Source: Rhodocollybia butyracea (lineage: Eukaryota; Basidiomycota; Agaricomycetes; Agaricales; Omphalotaceae). Taken from it: DNA of 48,769 bases. Positions 20,457 to 33,144 of this stretch are shown here, one piece after another; position 1 is the first letter of the stretch, and each line of letters starts with the position of its first letter. The translations under genes were made by a program, and so were the position numbers. The stretch is from positions 1-48,769 of the forward strand of contig JADNRY010000438.1 of NCBI GenBank assembly GCA_015501585.1, read 5' to 3'. The notes under the pieces were generated by a model, which saw only the letters and a list, made by a program, of their open reading frames with translations, did not search any database and was not told the DNA's origin.

Positions 20457-23037
20457 ATGTCCACTCACGGAGAAATTGAAGCTCTATTGACACAGAGCTA
20501 CAATGTGAGCAAGTTTTCTTCTTATTTCTCTCTAACGATTTACACTCTCCTTCTTCAACAATGGCCCGCGTCTACGTAGAACTCAAGTCCCAACCTCGTC
20601 CTAACAACACTCATAACCTCGGCAATATACGACGTAAACGGCGATATAAAACCGAAGTATGATCTCGAGCAAATTATCGCCATTCTGCAAAGATTGGAAG
20701 TCGAAGCGAAACTGGACCAGTCAAACTTGAAATCGGACTTAGGAGGAGACTCAAATATTAACAAGTTATCCCTGTCCGAGCTACTGGTATGTACGCGCCG
20801 CTCTGTTAAATCTGATTCTGTAACCCTGATCGTACCAATGAAATACTTCTCTGGTAAACAGGACCCACTTTCTCTCTTGCCCATTCTAGTTCCTGGTACA
20901 AGCGCCACGGATGCTGTACCGCAACTGCTGGATATGATCAGTACCCACTGTAGCGCGAAAGAGGTCATCGTAGCTGCTGAGGAGAGCCTCGAGAGGGTTA
21001 GGAGGGATATAGAACACATAGAAGAGCGATCTGATGATGAAGGTGAAGGCAACGATAAAATTAATGCTATTGCGCCGCCGGGAGTTCAACTTGTGCGTAT
21101 CGTGAGGCTGTTTCAAGGTGAGTTTATTTTATATCACCCCAGCTGCGCTTCATGTTTCTACTCTACAGTAATATCCCTCGTTCCGACTCGCCGTAAACCG
21201 CCATCGGAGATGATTAAATCATTTATTCCCGAGCTGGAGGCGATCCTTGCTATCCTTGCTGATAAAATTTCCCTCATCCAAGCCCCTCACAATTTGATAC
21301 AAGAGTTTTCCGCTCTAGCTCAGCGAATGTTGGATTGGGTTGAGGAAAAATATGCAAAACACGCTACTGAAGGCTTAAATACCGAGGAAGAAGTGAGGAA
21401 ATCTCAAGTTCGTATCTTAATTTCTACGCGTTTCAAGTCCAGATAACATTCTCTCACCTGTAGACTCTTATACTCTCCCTCTTGACCACCCTTGTTTCCT
21501 CTCTCCCTCCCCTTGCTTCCCTCACCAAACGTGCATTCAAGCTATCTTTCCCTCGACAAGGCATGAGGGAGAACTTGAATGAGAGATGGGAAGTTGACTC
21601 GGAGGACTTACGGTGCGTTACGGTGAGTATTGTCGTTACTTAGTTATCGCGATCACGGTCAATCACAGTATGACTGACTACTAGTACCTATCTAGGCAGC
21701 CTACATCCGCGCTGGAGGCTCCCTCTCTCCCTCAGTGGATTCATCCCTGTCACCAATTCCGAATCAGGCCAACCAGGCGAAGGCCATCTTCGTACTCTCC
21801 GCACACGCGATAGTTGATGCTTATTACCCACCCTCTACCTCTTCGTCCATTGTTCATATATCCCAATCGGAAAAGCCATTGACATTCTCCCTAACTTTCC
21901 ACTCTCCTCTCATTATTTCTTCCATCCAAACAAATGCTTTCCTTGATGAGACCCTTGCGGTACTTCTCCTGTGCCTTTCATCTTCATTACCCCCGCTGCC
22001 TTCTCACCAAAACCAAGTCCTTATAAAAGTTCCTCTTTATGACTCAACATCATCCCTTGAACCTCTCCTTCTTCCCCTCTGTGAGCTGCTACCCCCTCTC
22101 GCCTCACACCACCCTGATCCTTTCATCCGACACTGTACCTACCGCCTGTTGGGATTGGTCGTCGAACGATTGGAAAAGTTGGATATGATGGCGGGGGCGC
22201 GGGTTTTACGGGATTTGGTTGGACCTCTACCCGATGGAGCACCGCAAAGCCAGATGCGTATAGCAGCTGTTGGGTTAGTTAAAGACTCTGTTTTGAGGGC
22301 TCTATCCGAATCTCAGTCTAAGGGAAAAGGATTCAAAAATACAAGCATATTGGCATCCCCACGATTCCTCCAGATGTTTGCTCCTGTACTTTTCGTTGCT
22401 GAACCACCGGACTTTTTTGATTCGTTCGAGTCTGAACTTTCCTTGCCAACTGTTACCGCTCTTGAGTCCTCTTCTATCACCATGGCTTTTGGTGACGGGA
22501 AGAAGCTGGAGAATCTGAGGAAAAAATTGGAATCTGACAAAGTGAACACAGAATTGGCTAGGCTGACAGAGTGTGTTTCATTGTACTATGTGTTGTTGGC
22601 GAGGGACAGGGGCAATTTGGTGAGTTTGTCTACTGTTCGACACACTATTACCTAGTCTCTTGTCTCTTGAGTACTCGTACTGCCCATTGCCCTACTGCTT
22701 TTTGCTGGTCATGCGCCTACTAACGCGTTGATTCACCTCTTCATAATCTCCCCCTTCGCAGACGGGCATCCACGACCGAGACAACCGTTCCAATATCGAA
22801 CGGACGTTGTTCGAGTCCATGAGGAGAGTGGTTCCAAGGTTGATAAATTTGATTCAGGGAATCGAGAGTGTCAACGCATCTAGCTCTATACCTCATCCTC
22901 ACCACAAACTTTCCGATCCACGTACCGAACTTCATTCACATACTCACACGCACACTCGTTCGCAGTCCCCAGCACTTATCCCTTTGATATCACTCCAGAT
23001 GGGACTGCAAAGGATCGATGAGTTCTATCAGTCATGA
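20457..23037 (+). CDS. Ybp2/glomulin-like (YAP-binding/Alf4/glomulin) protein
   Basis: Six exons (20457-20504, 20580-21117, 21169-21407, 21464-21622, 21696-22619, 22762-23037) join in one frame with GT-AG introns, giving about 727 residues. It starts MSTHGEIEALLTQSYNNSSP and ends GLQRIDEFYQS. It is a helical-repeat protein: leucine-rich helices such as SFIPELEAILAILADKISLI, TLILSLLTTLVSSLPPLASL and DPFIRHCTYRLLGLVVERLE alternate with acidic loops. This pattern recalls the Kinetochor_Ybp2/glomulin family (yeast Ybp1/2 with Yap1; glomulin with cullin-RING RBX1). I recognise the family by overall pattern, not by a short motif, so the name is tentative. A broken copy of its 5' end is at 10533-10719. 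The last intron (142 nt) is unusually long here. Confidence 0.6.
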
Positions 23038-24045
23038 ACTGCATTATGTTGCCCGGTACATAATGCTTCTCAAGGGGAGACAAATGAGTCGAACCAACGC
23101 TAGTTTCAAAAGTTTGACCGATTCGATGATTACTCGTATTCATCTTCGTTGCCTCTGAACAAAGTAAGTCTCCCACTCCTGGCATAAGTACATACAATGT
23201 ACTTGGGCTCTAAACCGCGTAGGTAGAGAATGCTAAGACGCAGTATTTCATATTTTCAGTCTGATATCTCATGCAAAATTACCCTTAATCCAAATCGTAT
23301 TCGGATATTGTGCTCGGATAACAGTGTTTGTTTGTGGGTATGGCTCTGAGAACTTTTGCGTGGCACACCACAAAATTCCTCAAATCATCGTGCATGTACT
23401 TGTCCAAGTATGTTGTTTTTGCTTTCAACGGCTTAATAACATTTCGAACTGGGTTCCGTTTTATTCCCCGCCTATATATGGGAAGTTGTCACTCGGCTCA
23501 GGTGAATATCCGTGACGTAGAATCAACGAGTTATAACCACACTTCCGCCCCCATTGAGTAAGGTTATCAGTCCAACTGTTCCACTCAACCAGCCACAAAG
23601 AAGTTGTTGACCGAATTCCTTTGGTCATGTTCATCCCTCCACTCGAAACGGCCTTACGGACGGAACGTTGGACCTACCCGTTTCTCGATTTCTAACACAC
23701 TCAGTGTGAAATACGCTAGGGCCTTAGTACTCCCCATACCAATGCCTTTGCAATGCCTCCTACTCCACCATACATTGGAATCACTCGTAGTAGGCGAAAT
23801 CATTTTATACTACTACTTCGTTTGAATCTTGGTCATATATTGTTTTTCATGCATGTTGTACTTTATGTAGGTTGACCTTGACCCTCGACGAATCGCTCAG
23901 ACATCGATTTAGCGCTTAGGACGTAAGATAAAACTTGGTAAAACTCAAGTAAAACTGAAGCTTTCGTGGAGAAATTTAGCGCTCATCCGGCCCGTGCAAG
24001 TGCTACGTTATGGAAGGAGCTATACTACGTCTTTGACGTCGGACA
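23038..24045. other. Intergenic, about 1 kb, no gene supported
   Basis: Short ORFs at 23324-23561 and 23604-23825 overlap in several frames and show no domain or splice logic. The region probably holds the 3' end of the upstream gene and the promoter of MPDU1. Confidence 0.35.
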
Positions 24046-25050
24046 ATGACCTCGATAACTCGTAATTTTCCTTGGTTCATACGCGACTTGGGTACCTCAA
24101 TAATAGGAACGGTGAGTTGTATAACCTTTCTTTACATCTAAATCTGATACGACTCAGGAATGCTACACATCATTAGTAGAAAACATAGACATCCAGGATG
24201 TCGAATGCCTCAAATATTCACTTTCTAAGGCACTAGGCATTGGTATCGTTGTCGGTGGCTCTATCATGAAACTCCCACAACTCCTTCTCAGTGTGTGACT
24301 CGAAACCTGTACGCGAACCAGCTCTGACTCTGCATTCTATTTCTAGTTATGCGCAGCCGTTCGGCGAGAGGGCTTTCTCTTTCAGCATATATCTTGGAGA
24401 CATTGGCATATGGCATCAATACCGCCTACTCATTTCGAAACATGTTCCCTTTCTCGACCTATGGCGAAAACCTCTTCTTGACCATACAAAATGTTCTCAT
24501 CACATTCCTTATTATATTCTACACACCGTCTCTTCGCCTTGCACGGAGGAGACGGAATGCACAAATGTCATACGCACTTCTAGGCCTTATTGCTGGCATT
24601 TTGGTTGTCTGCTATTCTCCAATGGGTATACTGGCTTTCTTACAGCTGTCTACTCTACCGCTTTCCCTTACGTCCAAAGTACCTCAAATAAGGCAAAATA
24701 ATCGATTCCGATCGACAGGCCAGCTCAGCGCGTTTGCAGTTGGCTCTCAAATTGTAGGGTGTTTAGCTAGATTGTTTACAACGGCAACCGAGGTGGGAGA
24801 CTGGCTTGTTAGTGCGGGGTTTGCACTTGCGCTTGGTCTGAACAGCATTCTTGGAGTACAGCTGTGGTTATATTGGGGGAAAGATTATGATGACCGCGAT
24901 GGTTACGAACTTGATAATGGGAAGGGTAAATCCGCAGCATCGTATGCTCCCTGGCAATCCCAGTCTTTCTATCAAGCTGGAACTCCGCCACCTGTTACTG
25001 GAGGGAACGTCAGACGAGGTGTGCGAAAAAGTGCGGCAGATCTGGTGTAA
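24046..25050 (+). CDS. MPDU1: Mannose-P-dolichol utilization defect 1 homologue (PQ-loop protein)
   Basis: Three exons (24046-24111, 24158-24290, 24347-25050) give 300 residues in a continuous frame. The protein has two PQ-loop repeats: the first with DVECLKYSLSKALGIGIVVG then GSIMKLPQLLL and MRSRSARGLSLSAYILETLA; the second with LPLSLTSKVPQIRQNNRFRS, TGQLSAF. About seven hydrophobic segments fit an ER membrane protein. MPDU1 is needed for the use of dolichol-linked mannose and glucose in N-glycan, O-mannose and GPI synthesis. The LSKxLGxGI...KxPQ and SxSARGLS signatures are typical. The C-terminal 60 residues are hydrophilic. The gene lies in the spacer between the duplication arms and seems intact. 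Confidence 0.88.
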
Positions 25051-25480
25051 TTGCTGCATCTTTAACTCCAGAGCAGCGGCACACGATACTCGCTGGAGAA
25101 GCCACAGCGCCGTCTTTAAATTGTGAACTCGGCTTCCTCGGGGACAACGGCTCCGGCTGCGTCGCGAACGCCCTGGAGTTGGCTTAATGTACGGTGGCTG
25201 CCTATTGGTGAATGCGGCAGAACAGACCTCCGCAGTGATATCTACCTATCAACGTAGGAATATAGGATACCCTCGCCTTATAATTTATACTGTAATATCG
25301 TTTGACCGAACCAAGTTGGACGTACCAAAAGAGTGGCTATCATCACAGCTATCAAGCCCAGTGTGGGTAATCAACTTCGACGACGGTTGCAGGATTTGAT
25401 GCACCCGCGAATACGTTTCGGTCTAGAATATTATTATTCAGCTTTGTGGATGTACTCTCAAATTCCTCTATGTTATATTT
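25051..25480. other. Convergent intergenic region
   Basis: This stretch lies between the stop codons of MPDU1 (plus) and the reductase gene (minus). No gene or repeat was recognised. Confidence 0.4.
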
Positions 25481-26961
25481 TCAGCTGTCCGCAACGACTA
25501 TAACTTTCTTTGCCGTGTTAAGACCCTTTTGGACCTCTAAGATTGCCTCACCGCCGTTCTCCAGCCCACGCGTAACGTCCTCGCTGTATCTAAACTCCCC
25601 GCTCGCAAGCTTCTTAGGAATGACTTGATAAAATTCCTCCTGGTAGCGCGCGTGGTGATCAAATACTAATACACCGTTAATACTCATCCGTTGGGTCATA
25701 ATATTTCTCATTGTCTAGTGTGACGAATAAGAAGTTGATACTTAAGATAGACACTGCGCACCTTTATCCCATAAGCCTCTTCACCGTTATACTGTGAAAT
25801 GAAGCCGCAGATGATGATTCTCGCATGGAGTGCGCCATGTTCAATCGCAGCTTCGAGTGTCGGACCACCGACATTATCCCAGTAGCTATGATAGATGAGA
25901 TACATTCAATATACTTTGTATCACAGACTTACATGTCAATAGGGCCTTCCTTTGCCAGGACATCGTGGGTTTTCGTTGTTTTGTAGTTGAAAGCAACGTC
26001 AGCGCCGATCTCCTTGCAAAATTTAACTTTTTCGTCAGATCCTGCGGAAGCTATGACTTTCAATCCGTCCTGTTTCGCAAGTTGAACGATCATACTTAAA
26101 GCGTTGCATCAGCAATAGTGCATCTGTAACGCGCTAGATGGAGAATTCACTTTCCGACAGGTCCGGCTGCAGCTGAAACAAAGACTGTTTGTCCCTGTAC
26201 ACAGAATTTCTTTGTTAGCTGGTTCGCAAATAAAATATGAAAATGGACGTACCGCTTTGGCTTTGGCGTACTCTTTCCATCCGTAGTACGACGTTTGTCC
26301 AGGCTGAAAATCACAATTACGATTTACTCCATATGTACAGTGGCTAAGAGAAACAAACCATGCCGGCTGCTCCTAAATAGACAGAAAAAGGTAGGGTCGG
26401 CTCAGGCCTAACGATCACCCTTAGCTGCGAGGTGTCTTTTGGGATAGAGTACTCTGAAAAGTCCAAGATGCCATAGACGTGATCTCCAGGCTTGAATGTT
26501 GGATTCTCCGAACGCACAACCTTTCCAATTCCGAAATTGTACAGTCTGTAAGCAGATAAGATACGTTTAGGTGAGTCCAATGAAACTGTAATTCGCAAGA
26601 TACCAACGGCTCATTGACAAAGAATGGAACCTGTAATAGCGAGAAATAAGTTTGTCGTACTCGGAGTCGTATCACGAGCCTCTTGAGAAGGTGACGCACG
26701 TTGTAAGATTTGGTCTCCTGTTTCCTCATCTTTCCTCGCAAGTAGGGATCCACAGACAGAACGAGAGTCTTTACCAGAATACGCCCATTTAAAGGTTCAT
26801 TTTCCAGATCGATGGTACTGGACGTATCATACACTGTTGTCTTTCCCGGTTCGGGGTATCCTTCACGTCAGGCGAATGAGCAGAGTGATCACGGGGTCGA
26901 TAGACTGCTCACCAGTAGGTATTTCGTTGAAAAGAAGTCGACCATTCTTGACTGGGGCCAT
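25481..26961 (-). CDS. NADP-dependent alkenal/leukotriene-B4-type reductase (MDR family)
   Basis: The start is the ATG at 26961 (MAPVKNGRLLFNEIPT), followed by an intron and GYPEPGKTTVYDTSSTIDLE. The N-terminal GroES-like part shows TLVLSVDPYLRGKMR, YNFGIGKVVRSENPTFKPGD and HVYGI. The cofactor domain has GQTVFVSAAAGPVG (the AxxGxVG loop), ADVAFNY-type sequence and YWDNVGGPTLEAAI, and the protein ends in VQKGLNTAKKVIVVADS. These are the marks of zinc-free medium-chain reductases such as plant alkenal double-bond reductases, YfmJ/CurA and prostaglandin reductase, which reduce the C=C of enals or enones with NADPH. About eight short introns are inferred. It is probably functional, with an unknown natural substrate. 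Confidence 0.85.
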
Positions 26962-27243
26962 CGTGCGTCTGAGACTATCTTACCTTTGAGTAGGGTCTTA
27001 TAAGAAGAGAACTTTATCCGATTAGTAAGTAGGATAGAATCTAGATGCTTATTGAGCAGAACCCATGAAATACATCATCCCGGTATCAGGCCGAAGAAAC
27101 CACCGACCGCGGGAACAAACTAGTGACCGTTATCGAAGTACAAACCTCATACGTTGAGATAGGTAGGACCTACGTTTCAGAAAGACGGAAACGCCTAATT
27201 ACTGAGAAAACAAACTCCACAATCCATAAATCTCGAAGTCCCA
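26962..27243. other. Short intergenic region
   Basis: It lies upstream of the reductase gene and downstream of the F-box gene, both on the minus strand. Nothing was recognised. Confidence 0.4.
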
Positions 27244-29202
27244 CTAATCTGAGCCCAGCTCCTCCTCCTCCTCCTCCTCCTCTTCTTCTTCTTCTATACG
27301 CAATTCCGCAGGTCCTGCCATTGACAGAGTAGGTCTAAAAGCTGGCCCTATAAACTGGCTAAATGGTGATTCATCTCGGTCCTCTGCCATTGCCTGGCAT
27401 TCCTTGATAAGTTGCCTGAGCTCTATAACATGGGGAGGATCATCATCGCTATCTACGGGAGGAACATCGACCTCCCATTCCTCATCTTCGTCTTCACCTG
27501 ACGAATATCCAACGGAGTATTCATCGTCATCCTCGTTGTCATCATCCTGCGGTAACCGTCCTAATTCTCCGCCTGTAGCATCTTCCAGTCGTACTCCCAT
27601 ATCAACGCACCCATCCCACCATCTGTTATATCGGTCTAAGCCCTCGACCCCTTCATCTTGCTTTGGTCCGTCCTCTTTGTTGAGATTAATCAAAAGGGGC
27701 CGACTGAGCACCCTTACGCAGCGAAGCTGCGGAAACTGGGCTCGATTCAACGCAGCAAAGTTCAAGTCATTCGACCGACGGGTGACACGGGACCGAAGAG
27801 GATCAAAAGCACTTTTTCCTATTGGATCAAAACCAAAAGCATGAAGGAGTCCGTGCAGTCCGATAGTATGGATCCGTGGATGAGGTGTGTGTGTAAGGAT
27901 GCTCATTTCAGTGTGATGAGACCCAAGACTCAACCTCATAGTACGGCTCTGCCGTCGCCGCCGGCTCGACGCCTCATCAGGGCCATCGTCCTCGATGACA
28001 CCTCCTCCACTGAGTAAAGGTGGCGACTGCAATCGCCAATCTCCATTGAAGGAAAGCATTTCGAGCTGAGGACATAGCTCCAAAATTTCTGGGATCTCGA
28101 ATGGTGGGACTGAATCAAGGTCGAGAACAGTCAGCTGATCACCAAATTCCTCAAGAAATCCAACGACATTGGGTATGTCGAATTTACTGTAGCCACAGTC
28201 AAACGCGACGTTTCGCAGTCCACTGAGGTTCCATCCAATAGCCTGCTCAACAAATTCGGAGATCCTTCCCCGTAAGGTAAGCTGCTGAAGGTACGGGAGG
28301 TTTAATGTGATGTCCTGCGTTGAACCAAGATGAATAGCTTCGTCTAGTTCCGTGGAGGCAGTAGGAGTTTCAAACTCGATGTGTGCGGCGAGAACGAGAG
28401 GAAGGGAGTCTAGTGCCCATATCACCTTCGGGATAGACTCTGCAGGAAGTTTCCAATGCACGGTGTGAAGAGCCTTCCGAGTGTATTTAAACAGCGAATC
28501 GGCAACCAAACCAAACGTTGCACCCGGCATAAGCCATTCGACGATGAATATTGAAAGATTAGGGCAGTGCTTAATCACTGTCGTCAGTGCAGAGCACATA
28601 TCGTCCATGGATGTACCTCGGTTAGGCGAAGCGTAGAAACGTGTAAGGTGGATACGTCTTGTCCACCATCCTAATCCTACAGATGGATTTTCGAATTTCT
28701 CCCTATCTCTTGCGTCTGATTCCAGGATGTCACAAAGAAGATGTAGTCTGGAAGGATTGTCGAAGAAAAGACAGCGGTAGAGAAACTCTGCTCCCAAACG
28801 ACGCCAACGTTTGCATGTCAGCATAATGGCCTAGGATAATCGTAAATGAAAGGCCTGGACGGCAAGAACATAGTTACTCACCTTTTTAGTTGCATAGCTC
28901 CTCCTCTGAATCATGTTAATAGCCTCTTGAGGCGACCTTAGAGCCCACTCATTAAATGCATTCTTGAACCAAGCAGATTCTGCCATCGCTGTTGGTAATC
29001 CATACTGAAAGATTACATCCTCGTCTGCGGCCAAGTCGAAGATCTGGGTCAATATTTCGTCTGGCACTTCCATTGAATAATTGGACGAGTACCCAGAATC
29101 AGTAGTTTGAAGAGCTAGGCTGAGCAATAGTTGACGAAGAAACCAAACATAGGGCTGAGCCACGTGGTCGTGAAACAGGCGTCTTGATGATGTCATTGTC
29201 AA
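27244..29202 (-). CDS. F-box-like/leucine-rich protein
   Basis: Two exons (29202-28882 and 28830-27244) are joined over a 51-nt intron (...RRSYATKK | AIMLTCKRWRRLGAEFLYRC). The F-box is split by the intron: MEVPDEILTQIFDLAADEDV, then the LTCKRWRRLGAEFLYRCLFF end typical of agaric F-box proteins. The rest (about 500 residues) carries irregular leucine-rich strands, for example LPYLQQLTLRGRISEF, GLRNVAFDCGYSKF, LTVLDLDSVPPFEIPEILEL and CPQLEMLSFNGDW. The protein would act as a substrate receptor of an SCF ubiquitin ligase. The C-terminus is strongly acidic and ends in a run of glutamates coded by an AGG/GAA-type microsatellite (plus strand 27259-27296). The first ATG may lie nearer the F-box than 29202. 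Confidence 0.8.
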
Positions 29203-31880
29203 CGATAGTAAATCGCGATCGACATCAAGGCCTCAAGCACTCTCCCCTGCCATTGTCAATGTCAGAAACTCGGCCGCCCGGTGCCTTGCACCACTCAAAG
29301 TACATATCTAGCATCGCCTACGAATTTGATCCGCTTTCTATTCTTCTGGTCATTCTCAGAAGTTCTCAGAGTATCTCACTCCTTCCCGCAGATTGCCCAT
29401 AGAACAGATGCAGTCACTTGCACCCTCTCCGTGAAGTTCTCGGTAGCAGAACGGAGCATAATCATGATATGCCTGAATTTTCCTAGCTATACAGTAAGGT
29501 AGGTAAACAAGCACGGTTCCGTTTAGAAATAATAACCCGCAACGCGGTAAATCAAGCTGTCAAATACCCTCTTTGTAAATCCTTTATGACTGTCTCATTC
29601 CATAGAATCGTGGCATGCCCAGCTTCAACATGAATGACTCGTGCATCTGGGAAGCATCGGTGTATACCCAAAGCACTCCAGTTTTCCCTTTCCAATGGAT
29701 CCTGGACACCAGCAAGCGCACCTTTAGAAGCGACATACACTGTTACAGGAACCTTAAGTGTGATCCCTTTCAACCACTTCTCTACTGCGAACAACATCTT
29801 CTGCCAACTACTTTGAGTAGGATCCTGATAGCCAGGAAGCTGCGCAATGAAATCCCAAGTCTGATCCATATATGTTTTTGCCATTTGGGCCATCTGGACA
29901 TAGTGATCTGGGGCGGGACGTCCTTGCCAAGCATCCATAGGATCAGCGCCTTGCCATGCATCCATGAACACCTTTTGGACTTCCGAGCGATCTTCACGAG
30001 CCCCAAGCTCGTAATAACTGTATATCATACGCTCTTTGTAGCGTTCTCGGAAATCCTTGGAAGTGATGTCGAATTTTCCTGTAAGCTCGACATCGGAGTT
30101 TAGGCCACTGAACATCATGGATGGAGTATGGTCTATGAGAGATAACTGGATAAGTTCGTCGCCATTGTTAAGCATCATTTCGCCAATAAGAAATCCGAGT
30201 AGATGGGTCCCGGAGTATGTCTAGTGTCGTAAGCCGCAGGGAACTTGAATTCAAGCTTGTAAACTCACTGCAAGACGGTAGGGCCCATGAGGACGTAGTT
30301 CCTACAGTGAACTGTATCAGGATAGATAAATTGGTATACACTCAAACTACTTACCTTCATTTTATGATAATAGTACGCTGCGTCTCCCCGCAGACTCACG
30401 TTAGGCAAATCAGAAGTAGCCTGTACAAGCCACAATGCAGATCTGAATCTTTCCTGGAAATGTACCATCCCGTCAACGCGACCTCCGACTCCATGTATGA
30501 TGATAAGCGGGGGTTCTCCTTTCCCTTTGCGCACTTGTAGAATTGTTTGACCCGCTTGGCCCATTTTAGGCCATTGGTACCCTGCTTCCGGGTCTTCTTC
30601 CTGTTCTCCTTCAATCTCGTCCCCGTTATTGACGAAGAGAACATTGGAATTGGCGATATCAAAGACAACCTTGCCTAGAGTGGCAATGGATGGGTTATCA
30701 TATATGAAGTTCCGGGGGATCGCTAGGATGGCGGATGCAGAAAGTATAGATGTATCTCTGAGTCCGCGAAGAATAGTATTTCGGATATATGTTGCGATCA
30801 AGCTGCAAGGGACCCACAAGCTAGATTTTAAGGAGAAAATTCCAGAAAGGGATTTATACGACGAACCTATCCGCTCCAGCTCGGAAAATATTCTCATGCT
30901 CGTCCACCTTAAACCCCAATGACTTAATCACCACTTCGGAGACAAAATTTTCCGTAGCTTTGAGATCCCAGGTGGCGGGTGCTTTTATCTCCGGCTGCGA
31001 AGCCTCTTCGAGGGCTTTATAGGCATTTTCTATTTCATCGTGATAGGCGTCGAGTGATGCTTGACGCCGTAGAGTGCCTTTTGGAGTAAGTTGCAGAGGT
31101 TTCGATGGATTCACAACGACGATTAACTGTCAAAATTGCTATGTATTATAAAACTTCGCGGTACAACCAGAAGGCTCGCCTCTTTGATTATCTTGGAATG
31201 TTGTGGTGCGTCTTTGGTTGCATGCAGAACAGCTTCCCTGGTACAACAGAACATTAGTCTCAGATGATCCCGATAGACGAAACGACCACCAACCAGATCA
31301 AGTTACGATATTCAGATAACTTATCCAAATCTTCAGGATCAAATGCAAAATTGGAGGAAGGCGAAATGATGACACCAGCTTGGAACTTTTCTCGACCAAA
31401 AACAATAGCATGAGTAATTTTCTGGTCTTCCAACAGAAGTCGTTCTGAGAGCAAGTAGCGTTAATCAAACTTTAGCATTGACAATTTGAATCATTGAACT
31501 ACCTATTGGTATGGAAAGCCTAAGTATCACGCTCCGGTAATCAAATCTGAAGAAATTTCCAATGCCAGGACCCCATGTACTGCTCTTTCGATCTTTATAA
31601 TTACATAGATAGATGTAGTTGTATAATATATTATTATAGTAATGGTAGTGGTCGATAATGAATACCGGCAATAATAATAGCCGTATATCCGTTGTTTGTT
31701 AATTCTTCCATGTCTTCACAGGTGGAATGGCCATGTATGTGTTTCGCTACTTCTATATTACTTTTCTGACGAAGTCTACAGACTCAAGTTCTGGTAAGTG
31801 TGTCCAGGACTCATTAAGGATACAATTTAATACTTAGATTCTCTTGCCAAGATTATCACCTGGATAATGATATTTCTCCG

Positions 31881-32365
31881 ATGGAGGTGGATAAGGAGCC
31901 GGATTGTTCAGGACAACAGGAGCCAATGCACATGGGGGATCATAGAGAGGATCCATTGCTATCTGGGATGTCAGGGAATGAACTCATGACCCTTATACGT
32001 GCTAGAAAGATTGAGACCCATGAGAGTGAGTGTATCCTTGCTTTATGTATTCTATTTCTAACTATTATGCAGAGAAAAAGTTTCATTATGCCCTCCCAAC
32101 TAGACTTATAACCAATATCCCTTATATATCTGCCAACAATCCTCGTTTTCATCACCTTAACTCTTCCTTGTATATCAGCTCTCCAATATGTCCCACCTAC
32201 AGTGTATTAGAAGCCAATCCAAGTATTACTCCTGATCCCAGCCCTCTGTGCTTTCCTAAAGCCCCAAAATACATCCTAACCGAGGATCCGCGATACCGTC
32301 GAGGGTATTGCTATACCACCCCGATAACTCTTACCCAAGAGTCCTGTAAGAGCCCTGACTCTTAA
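31881..32365 (+). CDS. Small two-exon ORF inside the kinase element, function unknown
   Basis: MEVDKEPDCSGQQEPMHMGD... is joined across an intron (GTGAGTGTATCC...ATTATGCAG) to KKFHYALPTRLITNIPYISA..., and ends at 32365, giving about 140 residues. The open frame also extends upstream of the ATG (QDYHLDNDISP) to an acceptor at about 31837, so a longer gene is possible. The first part is acidic. The second is Pro/Ser/Thr-rich and has no known motif. Confidence 0.3.
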
Positions 32366-32520
32366 TGCCTCAGACCATGAGCAAGATCTCGTTCTATTAG
32401 AGAAATAGACTGAAACGAGTATGTGGTACGAGGATAAGAGTAGACTAATTATGTAATATCGGCGCTAACGGCAATGAACGTGCCGTAGGCGTTACAAGTC
32501 CAAAGCAACCGAGGTTGAAA

Positions 32521-33136
32521 TAGAGATGTCCACAAGTCCAAGTCTTCACAAGTACTTGCAGGTAAGATCCGCGGGAAAACCCGCAAGTATGTGACTCGCG
32601 GATCCCAGGATCCGTTTCCCACGGGTCAGGCGCGGGTCACAAGTCAGACATTTGCAATTTTCGGTTGACTTGCAAGTACTTGTGTGACTTGTGCAAGCAA
32701 TATGAACTCATATATTTGTTGTTGGTGATCAAAACTTACAGTAATTAATAGTATCATATTTATTATAGTACTTATCAAGTACTGCCACACATGTTTGAGG
32801 TTGTAGACAGCTCACAGCAACTGAGCGCTTATTTTAGCGCCCAATCGCCGTAGGCTGTCTACAATCTAAAGCCTAACTGTCAGTACATTTTTACTTCATA
32901 CCATAGTATGAAATTAAAAGTACAGGTTTTTAATAGCATTATACACTGTACAATCACTGTATGCAAGTAAATAATGGTAAATACTTGTGAATATAGCTGT
33001 AACTACTTGATTAGTGTGCGGATCCACAAGTACTTGCGAGTCAGTGACCCGTTTCCCACGAGTCAGGCCTTTTAGGCCACAAGTACTTGCGCTCCAGATC
33101 CAAGTATACTTGGATCTGGACTCGTGGACATCTCTA
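32521..33136. mobile_element. 616-bp hAT-like MITE nested in the kinase element
   Basis: The ends are TAGAGATGTCCACAAGTCC (32521) and the complement of TAGAGATGTCCACGAGTCC (ending 33136), so the TIR is at least 19 bp with one change. The flanks form an 8-bp target duplication with one mismatch (GGTTGAAA / GTTTGAAA). Subterminal AAGTACTTG and CAAGTACTT words repeat at both sides, and a long palindrome (GTAGACAGC...GCTGTCTAC) lies at about 32798-32872. TAGAGATG-type ends and an 8-bp duplication are typical of hAT elements. No ORF is present. Confidence 0.85.
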
Positions 33137-33144
33137 GTTTGAAA

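Noticed and set aside
31508..31512. A TA target duplication (Tc1/mariner type) for the kinase element
   Set aside because: The empty site in copy 1 has a single TATTGG and no TATA. Only a 6-bp duplication of TATTGG explains both flanks.
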